Assembly: GCA_019638455.1 (NCBI GenBank)
Contig: JAHBTU010000002.1
Coordinates: 1,150,501 to 1,214,500 of the forward strand
Length of the DNA: 64,000 nt
Direction: 5' to 3'
DNA from: Saprospiraceae bacterium
GTDB lineage: Bacteria; Bacteroidota; Bacteroidia; Chitinophagales; Saprospiraceae
Numbering within the stretch: the stretch's first letter is position 1; every line of letters starts with the position of its first letter. The notes beneath the pieces were generated by a model. The model made no database searches and was not told where the DNA came from. It saw only the letters and a program-made list of their open reading frames with translations. The position numbers were made by a program, and so were the translations under genes. Positions 51,791 to 61,134 of this stretch are shown in pieces.

Positions 51791-52839
51791 ATGACACAAG
51801 CGCAAAATCTTGAAATTACCCCGGAAATCCTGCTGCTCATTTCGGAAATTGACGAGTTTAAAGGCGCATGGCGAGCCTTGGGCAATTTGGCTCCCGACAA
51901 ATTGCTGCACTTGCAAAAAGTGGCAACGATAGAAAGCATCGGCTCAAGCACCCGAATCGAAGGCAGCCGATTAACAGACAGGCAAGTGGAAATGCTTTTG
52001 TCGGGTCTGCAAGTGCAAACATTCGAGACCGGCGATGAACAGGAAGTGGCGGGCTACGCCGAATTGATGAACACTATTTTTTCCCATTTCAATGACATAC
52101 CGCTGTCGGAAGGCTTTATCCAGCAGTTGCACCAAACGCTACTGAAGTACAGCGACAAAGACCACTGGCATAAAGGGCGGTACAAACAACTGCCCAATCA
52201 CGTTGTGGCTACCGACTCGAACGGCCAAGAATTGGGAGTCATTTTCGAGACTACGAGTCCTTTTGACACCCCTTTGGAAATGCAACAATTGGTATCGTGG
52301 ACACAAGCCGCTTTTGCCGAAGGTCGCTTGCATCCTTTGTTGATCGTTGCCATTTTCGTGGTGCGTTTTTTAGCGATTCATCCTTTTCAGGATGGGAATG
52401 GGCGGCTGTCGCGGGCATTGACCACATCCTGCTGCTCAAAGTTGGCTATCGCTAAGTCCCGTACAGTTCGATGGAGGCGGTCATCGAGCAAGAAAAAAGC
52501 GCTTACTATCTGGCTTTGCGGCAAACACAAACCACGCTGCGCTTGCCGAAAATCAACTGGGAGCCTTGGGTGGTTTTTTTCTTGAGATCGTTGAAAAGGC
52601 AGAAAGACAATCTGGAGATCAAGGTTGATCGCGAGCATATTTTGTTGAACCAGCAGCCGGAACACGCCCACGTCATCCTCGATTTGCTACGGTCAAGGGG
52701 GCGCATCACAGTGGGCGAGTTGGAAAAACTGACCACCTACTCTCGCCACAATTTGAAAAAGAGTCTCGAAAAATTGGTCAAAACGGGACAGATTCGGCAA
52801 AACGGATTGGGCAAAGGCACTTGGTACACGATGATATGA
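51791..52839 (+). pseudogene. Fic-domain protein, frameshifted and with in-frame stop
   Basis: This is a class II Fic AMP-transferase relic. The first part has an N-terminal domain with the inhibitory-helix motif STRIEG ((S/T)xxxE(G/N)). The core motif HPFQDGNGRLSR, matching HPFxxGNGR, is intact. Shortly after it (about 52421-52435) the frame shifts. The continuation in the second frame (LLLKVGY, then SSMEAVIEQEKSAYYLALRQTQ) is preceded by TAA at 52453-52455, where the parent probably had a Tyr codon. The C-terminal winged helix (ILDLLRSRGRITVGELEKLTTYSRHNLKKSLEKL) is complete. The A of its ATG is the last base of the IS5 target duplication, so its own upstream region has been separated. Confidence 0.8.
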
Positions 52840-52892
52840 GCAGTCCTAAAAGCAAACAAACCCACTCTGTTTACTGGTAAAACACAGTGCCC

Positions 52893-55198
52893 TCACCGCA
52901 ACACCCACCGCATCCCCGCCAACACCCGCTGCCGCTGTATCGGCGCGTAGTTGTACGTCGGGTCGAAGGTGTAGCCGTTCGGGTTGTCCACGTCCACGCG
53001 CTTGTCGAAGGGGTCGAAAGTCCGCAGGATGACCTCCTCGCGGGGATAAAACCCGAAGATATTTTTCACGCCGAGGTAGAGTTCGAGGTCGCTCAAGACC
53101 TTCCAGGTTTTAGGAGCCGAGACCTTCCAGGTTTCTAAAACCCGGAAGGTCTGCGCGGGCCGCCACGTCGCCTGCACGTTGTGGATCGCAAACCACGGCG
53201 ACCGCTCCGGGCGGAAGTCGTTGGGTAGCACGGGCAGGTGCATGGGGCTTTTCAGGTTGCCCGTGTAGTCGAGGGTGAGGCCCCATTTGGCCACAGGGTA
53301 GGTCACGGCCCAGGTACCGGACAGGGCCGGGGCGAACAGTTGCGGCAGCTGCTCGCCGTCCTCCACGCGATAGACGCGCATGGCCGTGGCCCCAGCGATG
53401 ATTTTCAGGCCGCTGAGAAAATTGAAATCGAGGTTGAGCGATAGTCCCGACGACACAGCATGACCGTCGAGGTTGGCATAGATGATCTGGTCGGGGTTGG
53501 TGTCGTAGTCCGGGATGATCTGGTTGGAGAACCAGGTGAAAAACGCTGAGGCGTCCAGCCCGATGAAACCGGCCCGTTTGGGGAAAAACTTGCGGACGTA
53601 GTTCAGGTTGGCGTTCCAGGAGCGTTCGGGGCGCAGGTCTTCGGCGATGACCACCTCGCGGGCACCAGTGAGCGCGGCGTGGTCTTCGGTGAAGATATTG
53701 GCCACGCGATAGCCCGATCCGGCAGTGAGGCGCAGGATGTGCTGCGCGTCCTCGGCCCATTTCCAGCTGACGCGGGGCGTGAGGATGTGGCCGTGGGCAG
53801 ATTGTGGTCGTAGCGCAAGCCGAGCAGCAGGCGGTTGCGGGTGTTCAGTTCGATCTCGTCCTGCACGAACACGCCGGGCAACCAGATGGTCGAGGGTCGG
53901 TTGGCGCTTGCGTCGGCGGAGGCTGTGGCGGGCGTGTTGTCGTCGTATTCGGTGTAGCGCAAGGCCGCGCCGAGCAGGGCATCGTGGCGGGGGCCGAAGG
54001 ACAGGTCGATGGTCATTTGGCCGAAGACCACCTGCTGACGGCCGAGGTAGGTGGTGTGGCCGTACACCGAGTTTTGGTCGTGCAGGTTCCAGGAGAGGTC
54101 TAGCAGCACGCGGCGGCGCTCCACGGGCAGTTGGTACTTGCCCAGCAGTTCGACGCGGTTGGTGAAGATGCTTTCGCCGTAGATGCTGTCCGTGCCGCGC
54201 CAGCGGGGTTCCCATTGCAGTTCGCCGCCCCAGCGGTTTTCGTACACATAGCGGGCGGCCACGGAGGCCAAGCGGTTGTTTTTGCGATCAACGTTCCACT
54301 TGTTGAACACCGACACGCGGTTTTGCAGGGCGATGTCGGTGAAGTTGTCACCGTTGATGTCCAAGCGGTTTTGGAAATTGAAATAGTTGACGCCGAGCAG
54401 GGTATGCGCCTTGCCCATGCGGGCTGCCACTGCTGCGTCGAGGTTGTACTCGCCGACGCTAGTGCCGAACGCGTCCACAAAGACCCGGGGGGCGGTCAGG
54501 GCGCTTTTGGTGATGATGTTGATCATGCCGCCCACCGCCTCCGAGCCGTAGAGCGTACTGGCGGGGCCTTTCACCACTTCGATGCGCTCGATCATACCGT
54601 TGGGTATGCCGCTCAGGCCGTACACCGTGGACAAGCCGCTGACGATGGGCATACCGTCTATGGTGACCACGGTGTAGGGGCCTTCCATGCCGTTGATGTG
54701 GATGTCGCCCGTGTTGCACACGTTGCAGTTGAGCTGCGGCAGCACCCCGTTGACCATCGTGATGGCTTCGAACATACTCGGGGTGGCGTTTTTTTGGAAA
54801 TAACGCGGCGTGTAAATTTCCACCGGAATGGGCGAGGCATCTTTGGACACCTCCTTCATAGTAGCCGAAACAACTACGGTGCCGAGGGCGCTTTCGGCGG
54901 GTTCGAGCAGGATGACCTGCTCTCGGGCATTGTCTGCCAGTTCACCTGTCCAGGTGTTGTAGCCGATACAGCGGATGGTCAGGGAGGGGTGTTGTCCGAG
55001 GTATTCTTCCAAAATTCGGAATTGGCCGAGCGTGTCCGTCAGGAATCCGCCGGGTAGGTTTTCCACCTGTACGGTGGCCGCCACCACGGGTTCGCGGGTG
55101 AGCGCATCAAGGACGCGGACAGTGCGGCTGCCCTGCAGTTGGGCGAAAAGGGGCAGGGCGGCTATATGCAGTAGTGTGGTGAGGATAACTTTTTTCAT
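52893..55198 (-). pseudogene. TonB-dependent receptor, one frameshift
   Basis: This is an outer-membrane transporter of ~760 residues if the frame is repaired. From ATG 55198: signal MKKVILTTLLHIAALPLFA, a carboxypeptidase-like domain (RVLDALTREPVVAATVQVEN), and a plug (GPYTVVTIDGMPIVSGLSTVYGLSGIPNGMIERIEVVKGPASTLYGSEAVGGMINIITK). The barrel is read to LLGLRYDHN. One missing base between 53801 and 53802 shifts the frame; adding one gives DHNSAHGHILTPRVSW and the rest of the barrel to the stop at 52893. The CNVCNTGDIHINGMEGPY plug resembles vitamin B12/metal receptor types. A palindromic DNA unit at 53096-53151 adds ~20 residues near the C-terminus. The shift could be real or an assembly error. 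Confidence 0.82.
53096..53151. repeat. CCTTCCAGGTTT palindromic unit inside the TonB receptor gene
   Basis: GACCTTCCAGGTTT (53121-53134) pairs with AAACCCGGAAGGTC (53138-53151). A further half copy, AGACCTTCCAGGTTTTA, lies at 53096-53112. On the coding strand it reads TFRVLETWKVSAPKTWKVLSD, interrupting the barrel between TWRPAQ and LELYLGVKN. Confidence 0.65.
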
Positions 55199-55513
55199 GG
55201 TGCAGGGTGGTTGTTGGTCGGTGTGCCGGAATTTACCGGGCACTTAAACCTTCCAGGTTTTAAAAACCTGGAAGGTTTGCCGCGCGTGTTCGCCACTCGA
55301 AATTTAGGTGCAAAGTTGATTGAAAATAAAATTTAGTCAAGTCTAAAAATTTGTTTTCATAGTTTTGTATTTCCGAATAGCACTGTCGCGACGATCCGTA
55401 CTACTGCCGTTTTTTTAGAAGCAAATAATGTACTACTTTTACCCCACAAAAACCGCCTAACAATCAACTTGCAGGTGTGAAAAACTGCCAAAAAACGAAA
55501 ACACCGATACCCT
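55199..55513. other. Divergent intergenic stretch
   Basis: No gene is seen. It holds the intergenic copy of the CCTTCCAGGTTT palindrome (55246-55278). For the kinase, TAGTTTTG (55360-55367) is a possible -7 element. For the TonB gene, CAACTTTG (minus strand, near 55309-55316) is one base from the consensus. Confidence 0.4.
55246..55278. repeat. CCTTCCAGGTTT palindrome, intergenic copy
   Basis: AAACCTTCCAGGTTTT (55246-55261) and AAAACCTGGAAGGTTT (55263-55278) are perfect inverse complements around a single base. The same unit occurs inside the TonB receptor gene 2.1 kb away. Confidence 0.75.
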
Positions 55514-57490
55514 ATGCATTGCGCATCCTTCCTCTACCCTCGCGCATTTGATGCCGCGAAAAGGCATGTCCTATTGGCCTTTGTCGTGGCCACTTTCACC
55601 TCAAATGCGCTATTGGCTCAAGACAATCGCCTGCTCGACAGCCTGTACACGGCCTTTCACGCCGAGAAAGACCCGCTCAAAAAAATTGACCTGCTCTACA
55701 ACATCGCCGACGAGCAAGACGACTCGGGCAAGCCCGAAGACTGCTTCCGGTACGCCGACAGCCTCGAACAAATGTCGAAATCTGCCCGCTACGAAAAGGG
55801 CTTGGCACATGCACTTGATATTCGAGGACAGGGTCTGCGCAATCAGGGGAATTTTTCCGCCTCTATACCCATCTTTCATGCAGAATTGGCCATTTTTTCA
55901 AAAATAAACGACCTCGAAGGCCAAGCCCGCGCCCTCAACAACATCGGTGCCGGCTGGCACGATATGCAAGTGCCCGATTCCGCCATCGTATATCAACTGC
56001 GCTGCCTCGACATAAAAGAACAGCTCGGCGACAAGGGCGACATCGCTTCGACGATGGCGAACATCGCCAACACCTACAGCGACATGAAGGCTTACGACAA
56101 GGCCATCAACATGCTGCTTCGCGCCCTGCAGATCCGCCGCGAACTGGGCGAGGAGAAGCGCAGTATGTTCACCCTCAACAACCTGTCCGTAGCTTACGGC
56201 AAAAAAGGCGACTTTGAAAAATCCATCGCCTACGCCGACACGGCCATTGCCGTCGCGCTGAAATACGGCAACAAGATGGTGGCCGGCGTCGTGTGCGGCG
56301 GCATGGGCCATGTGCTCAACGAGCAAAAACGCTACGCGGAAAGTATCCAATGGTGCGAACGTTCGATGGCGTATCTGAAGGAAGCCAATCGCGAGGCCAA
56401 CATGGTGTACCCGCTTTGCAACATGGCTGCCGCCTACATCGGTCTCGGCCAATATGCCAAAGGGCTGGAGGTCAACCAACGCGGTTGGGCCATCATGCAA
56501 AAACTCAACTTGCAGGAGCCGCTCGAACCCTACTATGAAAACTTTGCCAACGCCTACGCGGGCCTGAACGACTACAAAAACGCCTACCACTGGCACAAAA
56601 CCTACTCGGCCCGCATAGACTCCATGGCCGACAAGGACAACCTGAGCAAAGTCGCCAACATCGAAGCCAAATACGGCTTGGAAAAAAAGGAGCGGCAACT
56701 CAGCGAGCAACGCGCCGAAAACTTCCGTCAGCGCGTGGGCATTTACACGCTGATAGCCGCGCTGGCAGCCTTTCTCGTGTTCGGCTATTTGTTTTGGAAC
56801 CGCTACACCCTCCGCAAAAAAGCCGAACTCGATGCCGCCGTCATCCATGAGCAAAAACTCGGGCTGGGCGCCGTCATCGAAGCGCAGGAAGCCGAGCGCA
56901 AGCGCATCGCCAAAGACCTGCACGACGGCATCGCCCAGGAACTCGTGGCCCTCAAACTCGGGTTCGATGCCCTCAGCCGCCGCGTTGGCAAGGTAGCTCC
57001 GGAAGAGACCGCCCGCTTCGCCGACCTCAATGCCCAACTCGATGCCTCCTGCGCCGAGGTGCGCGGCATCGCCCACACCATGATGCCGCCCACCCTCGAA
57101 CAGCACGGCCTCGCCCCCAGCCTCGAACTGCTGCTGCGCAACACCGCCCAGCCCGCCGGGCTGCAAGTGCAATTCGACAGCCAAGACCTGCCCGACACAC
57201 TCGACGAAAAAACCCAAGTGGGCCTGTACCGCATCGCGCAGGAATTGCTCAACAACATCGTGCGGCACGCCGAAGCCAGCAAGGTATTGGTGCGGCTGTT
57301 CCGCAGCGGCGACCACCTGGTGCTGCGCATGGAAGACGACGGCCGAGGTTTCGATTTTGAAAAAGCCCGCCAAAAAGGCACCATGGGCATTCTGAACATC
57401 CTCAGCCGGGCCGGCGCGCTCGGCGGCGAGTTTTTCTCCGAAAAAAACAACCCGCGCGGCACCGTATCCGTCGTGCGCGTGCCGATATAA
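55514..57490 (+). CDS. TPR-sensor histidine kinase (HisKA_3 type)
   Basis: This 658-residue two-component kinase has a signal/anchor (HVLLAFVVATFTSNALLA), six to seven tetratricopeptide repeats (residues ~40-390) and a membrane helix (GIYTLIAALAAFLVFGYLFW, ~415-434). A HisKA_3 dimerisation domain follows with the phospho-His in RKRIAKDLHDGIAQELVALKLGFD. The HATPase_c domain has N-box QELLNNIVRHAEA, G1 EDDGRGF and G2 GTMGILNI. The TPR region should lie in the periplasm. The cognate regulator starts 30 bp downstream. Confidence 0.93.
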   Translation: MHCASFLYPRAFDAAKRHVLLAFVVATFTSNALLAQDNRLLDSLYTAFHAEKDPLKKIDLLYNIADEQDDSGKPEDCFRYADSLEQMSKSARYEKGLAHALDIRGQGLRNQGNFSASIPIFHAELAIFSKINDLEGQARALNNIGAGWHDMQVPDSAIVYQLRCLDIKEQLGDKGDIASTMANIANTYSDMKAYDKAINMLLRALQIRRELGEEKRSMFTLNNLSVAYGKKGDFEKSIAYADTAIAVALKYGNKMVAGVVCGGMGHVLNEQKRYAESIQWCERSMAYLKEANREANMVYPLCNMAAAYIGLGQYAKGLEVNQRGWAIMQKLNLQEPLEPYYENFANAYAGLNDYKNAYHWHKTYSARIDSMADKDNLSKVANIEAKYGLEKKERQLSEQRAENFRQRVGIYTLIAALAAFLVFGYLFWNRYTLRKKAELDAAVIHEQKLGLGAVIEAQEAERKRIAKDLHDGIAQELVALKLGFDALSRRVGKVAPEETARFADLNAQLDASCAEVRGIAHTMMPPTLEQHGLAPSLELLLRNTAQPAGLQVQFDSQDLPDTLDEKTQVGLYRIAQELLNNIVRHAEASKVLVRLFRSGDHLVLRMEDDGRGFDFEKARQKGTMGILNILSRAGALGGEFFSEKNNPRGTVSVVRVPI

Positions 57491-57520
57491 ACCAAGAAAC
57501 CGCATCGCAAACCACCGTCC

Positions 57521-58162
57521 ATGACCAACAACCGCATCTCCATCCTGCTCGCCGACGACCATCACCTCGTGCGCAAAGGCTTTCGGGCGCTGCTCGAAGA
57601 ACTCGACTTTGTGGACATCGTGGGCGAGGCCGCCAACGGCAAGGAAGTCATCGGTCAGTTGCGCAACGGCCTCAAGCCCGACGTGGTGCTGCTCGACTAC
57701 GAAATGCCCGTGATGAACGGCCTCGAAGCCGCCGAGCAAATTGGCCGCGACTTCTTTGGCGTGAAAACCATCATGCTCACCATGCTTCAGAGCAAGGAAT
57801 TGGTGCAGGAGGCCGTGGAAAAAGGCGTGCGCGGGTTTTTGTTCAAAAATGCTTCCTTGGAGGAATTGGGCGAGGCCATCCGCCGCGTGGCCGCCGGCGA
57901 GCAGTACCTGGCCACCGAAGTCGCGCTCACGCTGCTGAAACCCGCCCACAACCCCGACGCGCAGCTGCTCACCCAGCTCTCGGAGCGCGAAATCGAAATC
58001 CTGCGCTTGGTGGCGCAGGGCCTCTCCAGTACCGACATCGGCAAGCAACTTTTCATCAGCCCCCGCACCGTGGACACCCACCGCAACAACATCGTCCACA
58101 AACTCGGCGTGCAGGGTATTGCAGGGCTGACGCAGTTTGCCTTGCGAAATAAGTTGATTTAG
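57521..58162 (+). CDS. NarL/LuxR-family response regulator
   Basis: The 213-residue protein has a receiver domain with acidic pocket ADDHH (D12, D13) and phospho-acceptor D59 (VVLLDYEMPVMNG). A switch Lys lies in GFLFKNAS. The LuxR helix-turn-helix is LSEREIEILRLVAQGLSSTDIGKQLFISPRTVDTHRNNIVHKLGV. It is predicted to be phosphorylated by the TPR kinase upstream and to bind promoters. Targets cannot be read from the window, but the cytochrome gene 150 bp downstream is a candidate. Confidence 0.94.
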   Translation: MTNNRISILLADDHHLVRKGFRALLEELDFVDIVGEAANGKEVIGQLRNGLKPDVVLLDYEMPVMNGLEAAEQIGRDFFGVKTIMLTMLQSKELVQEAVEKGVRGFLFKNASLEELGEAIRRVAAGEQYLATEVALTLLKPAHNPDAQLLTQLSEREIEILRLVAQGLSSTDIGKQLFISPRTVDTHRNNIVHKLGVQGIAGLTQFALRNKLI

Positions 58163-58312
58163 TCGACTTTCCCACATCAATTACGCACATCTGCGTACCC
58201 ACTTTACGCAGACCTGCCGACGCGCCCGCGTCCGGTGCGCCCCCACCTTTGTCCTGTCAACCGGGACGTACTTCCTGCTGCCATTTTCAAACGTTCAAAA
58301 CGGATACCCACC

Positions 58313-59269
58313 ATGAGAAAGGTTTTCAAAATTCTCGGCTATTTGCTCGCAACCCTTGCGCTGCTGCTACTGTGCGTCGCTGCCTGGGTCAAATTCACCC
58401 CGATGCCGACCTACGCGCCCAAGTCCCTTCCGGTCGTGATACCGACCGACTCGGCTGCGCTGGCCGTGGGTCGCAAAATCGTCGAAGTGGAGTGCACGCT
58501 CTGCCATTTGGGCGACGACGGCAAACTGAGCGGTCGCCTGTTCAGCAAACCTGACGACCCGTTTGGGGTCATCTGGTCGCGCAACATCACCCAGCACCCC
58601 AACAAAGGCATCGGCACCTACACCGACGGGGAATTAGCCTACTTGCTCCGCACGGGCGTGACGCGCACCGGCAGTTGGATGCCCTACATGTTGCTGCCCA
58701 ACCTGTCGGACGAGCACCTCGGCGCGCTCATCGCCTACCTGCGTTCCGACGCGCCGCTGGTGCAGCCCTCCGAGTCCGACCCGCCGCCAGCCAAGTACAG
58801 TTTTTTGGCAAAAGCCTTGGTCAAGTTCGGCCTGTTCGCACCCAAAGTTCAAGAAATTAAACCTATTGAAACGCCGCCTGCCACCGACAAGGTCGCCTAC
58901 GGCAAATATCTGGCGACCGCGATGCTTAGCTGCTTCAAGTGCCACTCGGCTAGTTTTGAAACTATTGACGACTTCACGCCCGAAAACTCGCCGGGTTTCT
59001 TCGGCGGCGGCAACAAGGTGGATGACCCTTCCTTCAACGTCGTTCTTTCGTCGAACCTCACCATGAGCAAGGACTTCGGACTCGGACAATGGACGGAGGA
59101 CCAGTTCCGCCTCGCCGTGCAGACCGGTCAGCGCCCCGACGGGCGCATCCTCAGCCCCGCCATGCCGCGCTTCGCCGCATTCAGCGACGACGACATCAGC
59201 GCCATCTGGGCGTACTTGCAGACGGTACCCGTGCTCGAAAACAACGTGCAGGCGCTGCAGGCGAAATGA
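58313..59269 (+). CDS. Membrane-anchored diheme cytochrome c
   Basis: This 318-residue protein starts at the ATG at 58313, giving an N-terminal membrane anchor (MRKVFKILGYLLATLALLLLCVAAWV). Two class I cytochrome c domains have heme sites CTLCH (residues 61-65) and CFKCH (207-211). Probable axial Met lie in TGSWMPYMLL and LSPAMPRF. It is a periplasm-facing electron carrier, partner unknown. The 38-residue membrane peptide that follows may be co-expressed. Confidence 0.85.
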   Translation: MRKVFKILGYLLATLALLLLCVAAWVKFTPMPTYAPKSLPVVIPTDSAALAVGRKIVEVECTLCHLGDDGKLSGRLFSKPDDPFGVIWSRNITQHPNKGIGTYTDGELAYLLRTGVTRTGSWMPYMLLPNLSDEHLGALIAYLRSDAPLVQPSESDPPPAKYSFLAKALVKFGLFAPKVQEIKPIETPPATDKVAYGKYLATAMLSCFKCHSASFETIDDFTPENSPGFFGGGNKVDDPSFNVVLSSNLTMSKDFGLGQWTEDQFRLAVQTGQRPDGRILSPAMPRFAAFSDDDISAIWAYLQTVPVLENNVQALQAK

Positions 59270-59315
59270 CCTGCGGGCAACCACACCATCCTCTTTTCAC
59301 TTTGACTCTACAATC

Positions 59316-59432
59316 ATGCAACTGCTCGAAATTTTACTGTTCATCGTCGGCCTGGTGGTGGGAGCCGTCGGGGTCGCATCCTGGGTTCAAGCGCACAAGA
59401 CTTTGTCGGAACAGCCCAAGCACAACAGCTAA
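59316..59432 (+). CDS. Small membrane peptide, 38 residues
   Basis: This short frame encodes MQLLEILLFIVGLVVGAVGV, then a polar tail ending KHNS. It is one membrane helix with a Gly/Val face. It lies 46 bp after the cytochrome gene and 61 bp before the NTF2-like gene, on the same strand. No homologue is known to me. Clean signal-anchor composition supports it, size argues for caution. Confidence 0.4.
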   Translation: MQLLEILLFIVGLVVGAVGVASWVQAHKTLSEQPKHNS

Positions 59433-59493
59433 GAAACCCTTCAAAAACACGAATTTTCAGACCATCTCACTCACTTTTAAATTTTTTCAAACA

Positions 59494-59976
59494 ATGAAAA
59501 ACATCTTGTTCAGCACCCTCACCCTTTGCTTTTTCGCACTGTTTACCCAAAACACACAAGCCCAAACAGCTGCCGACGAGGCCGCCGTCCGAAAAATGTG
59601 GAACGAGGCTTGGGCCGCCTACCAAGCCCTTGATTTAGAAAAAGCCTTGACGTTCTATGCCGACAATGCCACCGAGGTTGGCCCGGATGGCCGCAAGGTG
59701 TCGGGCAAAAAAGAAATCCGCGAGATGTGGGCCAGCATGTTGCAAATGTTTGACGAGATGCCTACGTTCACGCCGTCCAACTTGTCGGTTCGGTTCATCA
59801 CGCCGGATGTCGCGCTGTTGGACTGGGACACGGAGAGCAGCATGAAAATCGGCGGCCAACAGGTGGGCGGCCGGAGTAAAGACACGGCCGTCGTGCACAA
59901 AGTTGGCGGCAAGTGGCTCTTCGAATTCGACTCCGTGACTCTGGTACAAGAAATGCCTGAAGCGGCAGGCAAGTGA
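59494..59976 (+). CDS. Exported NTF2-like (SnoaL/DUF4440) protein
   Basis: This 160-residue protein starts at the ATG at 59494, with signal MKNILFSTLTLCFFALFTQNTQAQ. One NTF2-like cone domain follows: DEAAVRKMWNEAWAAYQALDLEKALTFYADNATEVGPDG, KEIREMWASMLQMF, and a C-terminal sheet ALLDWDTES...KDTAVVHKVGGKWLFEFDSV. Members bind small molecules or act as enzymes. Nothing here fixes the substrate. Confidence 0.8.
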   Translation: MKNILFSTLTLCFFALFTQNTQAQTAADEAAVRKMWNEAWAAYQALDLEKALTFYADNATEVGPDGRKVSGKKEIREMWASMLQMFDEMPTFTPSNLSVRFITPDVALLDWDTESSMKIGGQQVGGRSKDTAVVHKVGGKWLFEFDSVTLVQEMPEAAGK

Positions 59977-60582
59977 CCTGTTCGGTAAGCGTTGAACAAA
60001 CAGATTCAATGGGTATCTGGACAAGTGCCGGGTGTGGGCTTAGAGCCTGCCCCGGCCTTGTTCTTTTGGAAATTTTTTTATTAAAAAAACGTGAGTTCGG
60101 AGTTAACACTTTTGAAAATCCAGGGACGGAGCCCTGAAACACATTCCGGGGCGCTGCCCCTCCATCAGACAATATCGAGCATCTCCTACCGATTTTTCGG
60201 GGCGCTGCCCCTGCCTGGGTGGTCACAAAAATTCAAATGCCGCAAACGCTTGATTTCCATAAAGTCATTTTAGCACCTCAAAGAGGTGAAAAGTTGATAA
60301 AAATCGGGAATCAGTCAGCGATTCTCGCTTTGCCGGGTTCTGAGGTGTCATCCCGGAAGCATGGAGGGGCGATATCTCAAAAACAGGCCGAGATGCCACC
60401 TTTTTCGTTCCTCAACAGATGACACCTCTTGCAAACCGAGAGTGGCAGGGAATCAGTTTAGTCAAGCGCCATCTGTTAGGTCAAACATCTTCGAGTTTGC
60501 GTTAAAAAACTGAAAAAACTTTTTGTTTTTAAATCGCGATTTTTACTTTTGCAGTATCGTTTACATCTAAAACTATACTGCC
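59977..60582. other. 606-bp intergenic stretch with palindromic repeats
   Basis: No protein gene is supported. GGGGCGCTGCCCC occurs twice (near 60149-60161 and 60199-60211), each able to fold. GAGGTGTCATC near 60342-60352 and GATGACACCTC near 60418-60428 are inverse complements. The promoter of the next gene is at 60522-60551. Confidence 0.45.
60522..60551 (+). promoter_or_regulatory. Strong Bacteroidota-type promoter
   Basis: TTTG (60522-60525), an 18-base spacer and TACTTTTG (60544-60551) match the consensus very well. The leader to the ATG at 60583 is about 25 nt. Confidence 0.7.
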
Positions 60583-61125
60583 ATGAAAAAACAACTTGTT
60601 GCAACACTTGTCGGCGGCATCATTCTCTTTGTGTGGCAATTCCTGTCGTGGGCCATGCTGCAAGTGCACAAGTCCGAATTCGGCTACACGCCCAATCAGG
60701 ACAAAATCATCGAGTTTCTCAGTGAAAACCTGAGCGAGGAAGGCTCCTACATGCTCCCCATGCCGCCGCCCGGCACGCCCATGGACCAAGAGCAGAAACT
60801 CATGGAGCCTTATGCTGGCAAGCCGTGGGCGCACATCACCTACCACAAGTCCATGAGCATGGAAATGGGCATGAGCATGTTCCGGGGTTTTGTGGTGGAC
60901 CTGCTTGCCGCCTGGCTGCTGGTGTGGTTGCTTTTGCAGTTCCAAACCCTCAACCTGCGCACGGCCCTGCAAGCATCGTTGGCCGTGGGCATCATCGGCT
61001 ACCTGACCATCCCGTACCTGAACAGCATCTGGTTCGAGACCAGCTCCATGGCCTATCTCCTTGATGCGCTCGTTGCTTGGGGGCTGGTGGGACTTTGGTT
61101 GGGATGGTGGTTGCCGCGACGGTAA
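60583..61125 (+). CDS. Four-helix integral membrane protein of unknown function
   Basis: I do not recognise a family with certainty. The 180-residue protein has a membrane helix at the N-terminus (LVATLVGGIILFVWQFLSWAML). A ~70-residue outside loop rich in Met and Pro follows (YMLPMPPPGTPMDQEQKLM; HKSMSMEMGMSM). Then come three more helices (GFVVDLLAAWLLVWLLL, ALQASLAVGIIGYLTIPYL, LLDALVAWGLVGLWLGWW). The Met/His-rich loop might contact metal, but this is only a compositional hint. It has a strong promoter of its own. Confidence 0.65.
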   Translation: MKKQLVATLVGGIILFVWQFLSWAMLQVHKSEFGYTPNQDKIIEFLSENLSEEGSYMLPMPPPGTPMDQEQKLMEPYAGKPWAHITYHKSMSMEMGMSMFRGFVVDLLAAWLLVWLLLQFQTLNLRTALQASLAVGIIGYLTIPYLNSIWFETSSMAYLLDALVAWGLVGLWLGWWLPRR

Positions 61126-61134
61126 ATCCGTGAT

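Noticed and set aside
55898..58180. A 760-codon open frame opposite the histidine kinase and response regulator
   Set aside because: It covers two textbook two-component genes in antisense and is a GC-bias artefact.
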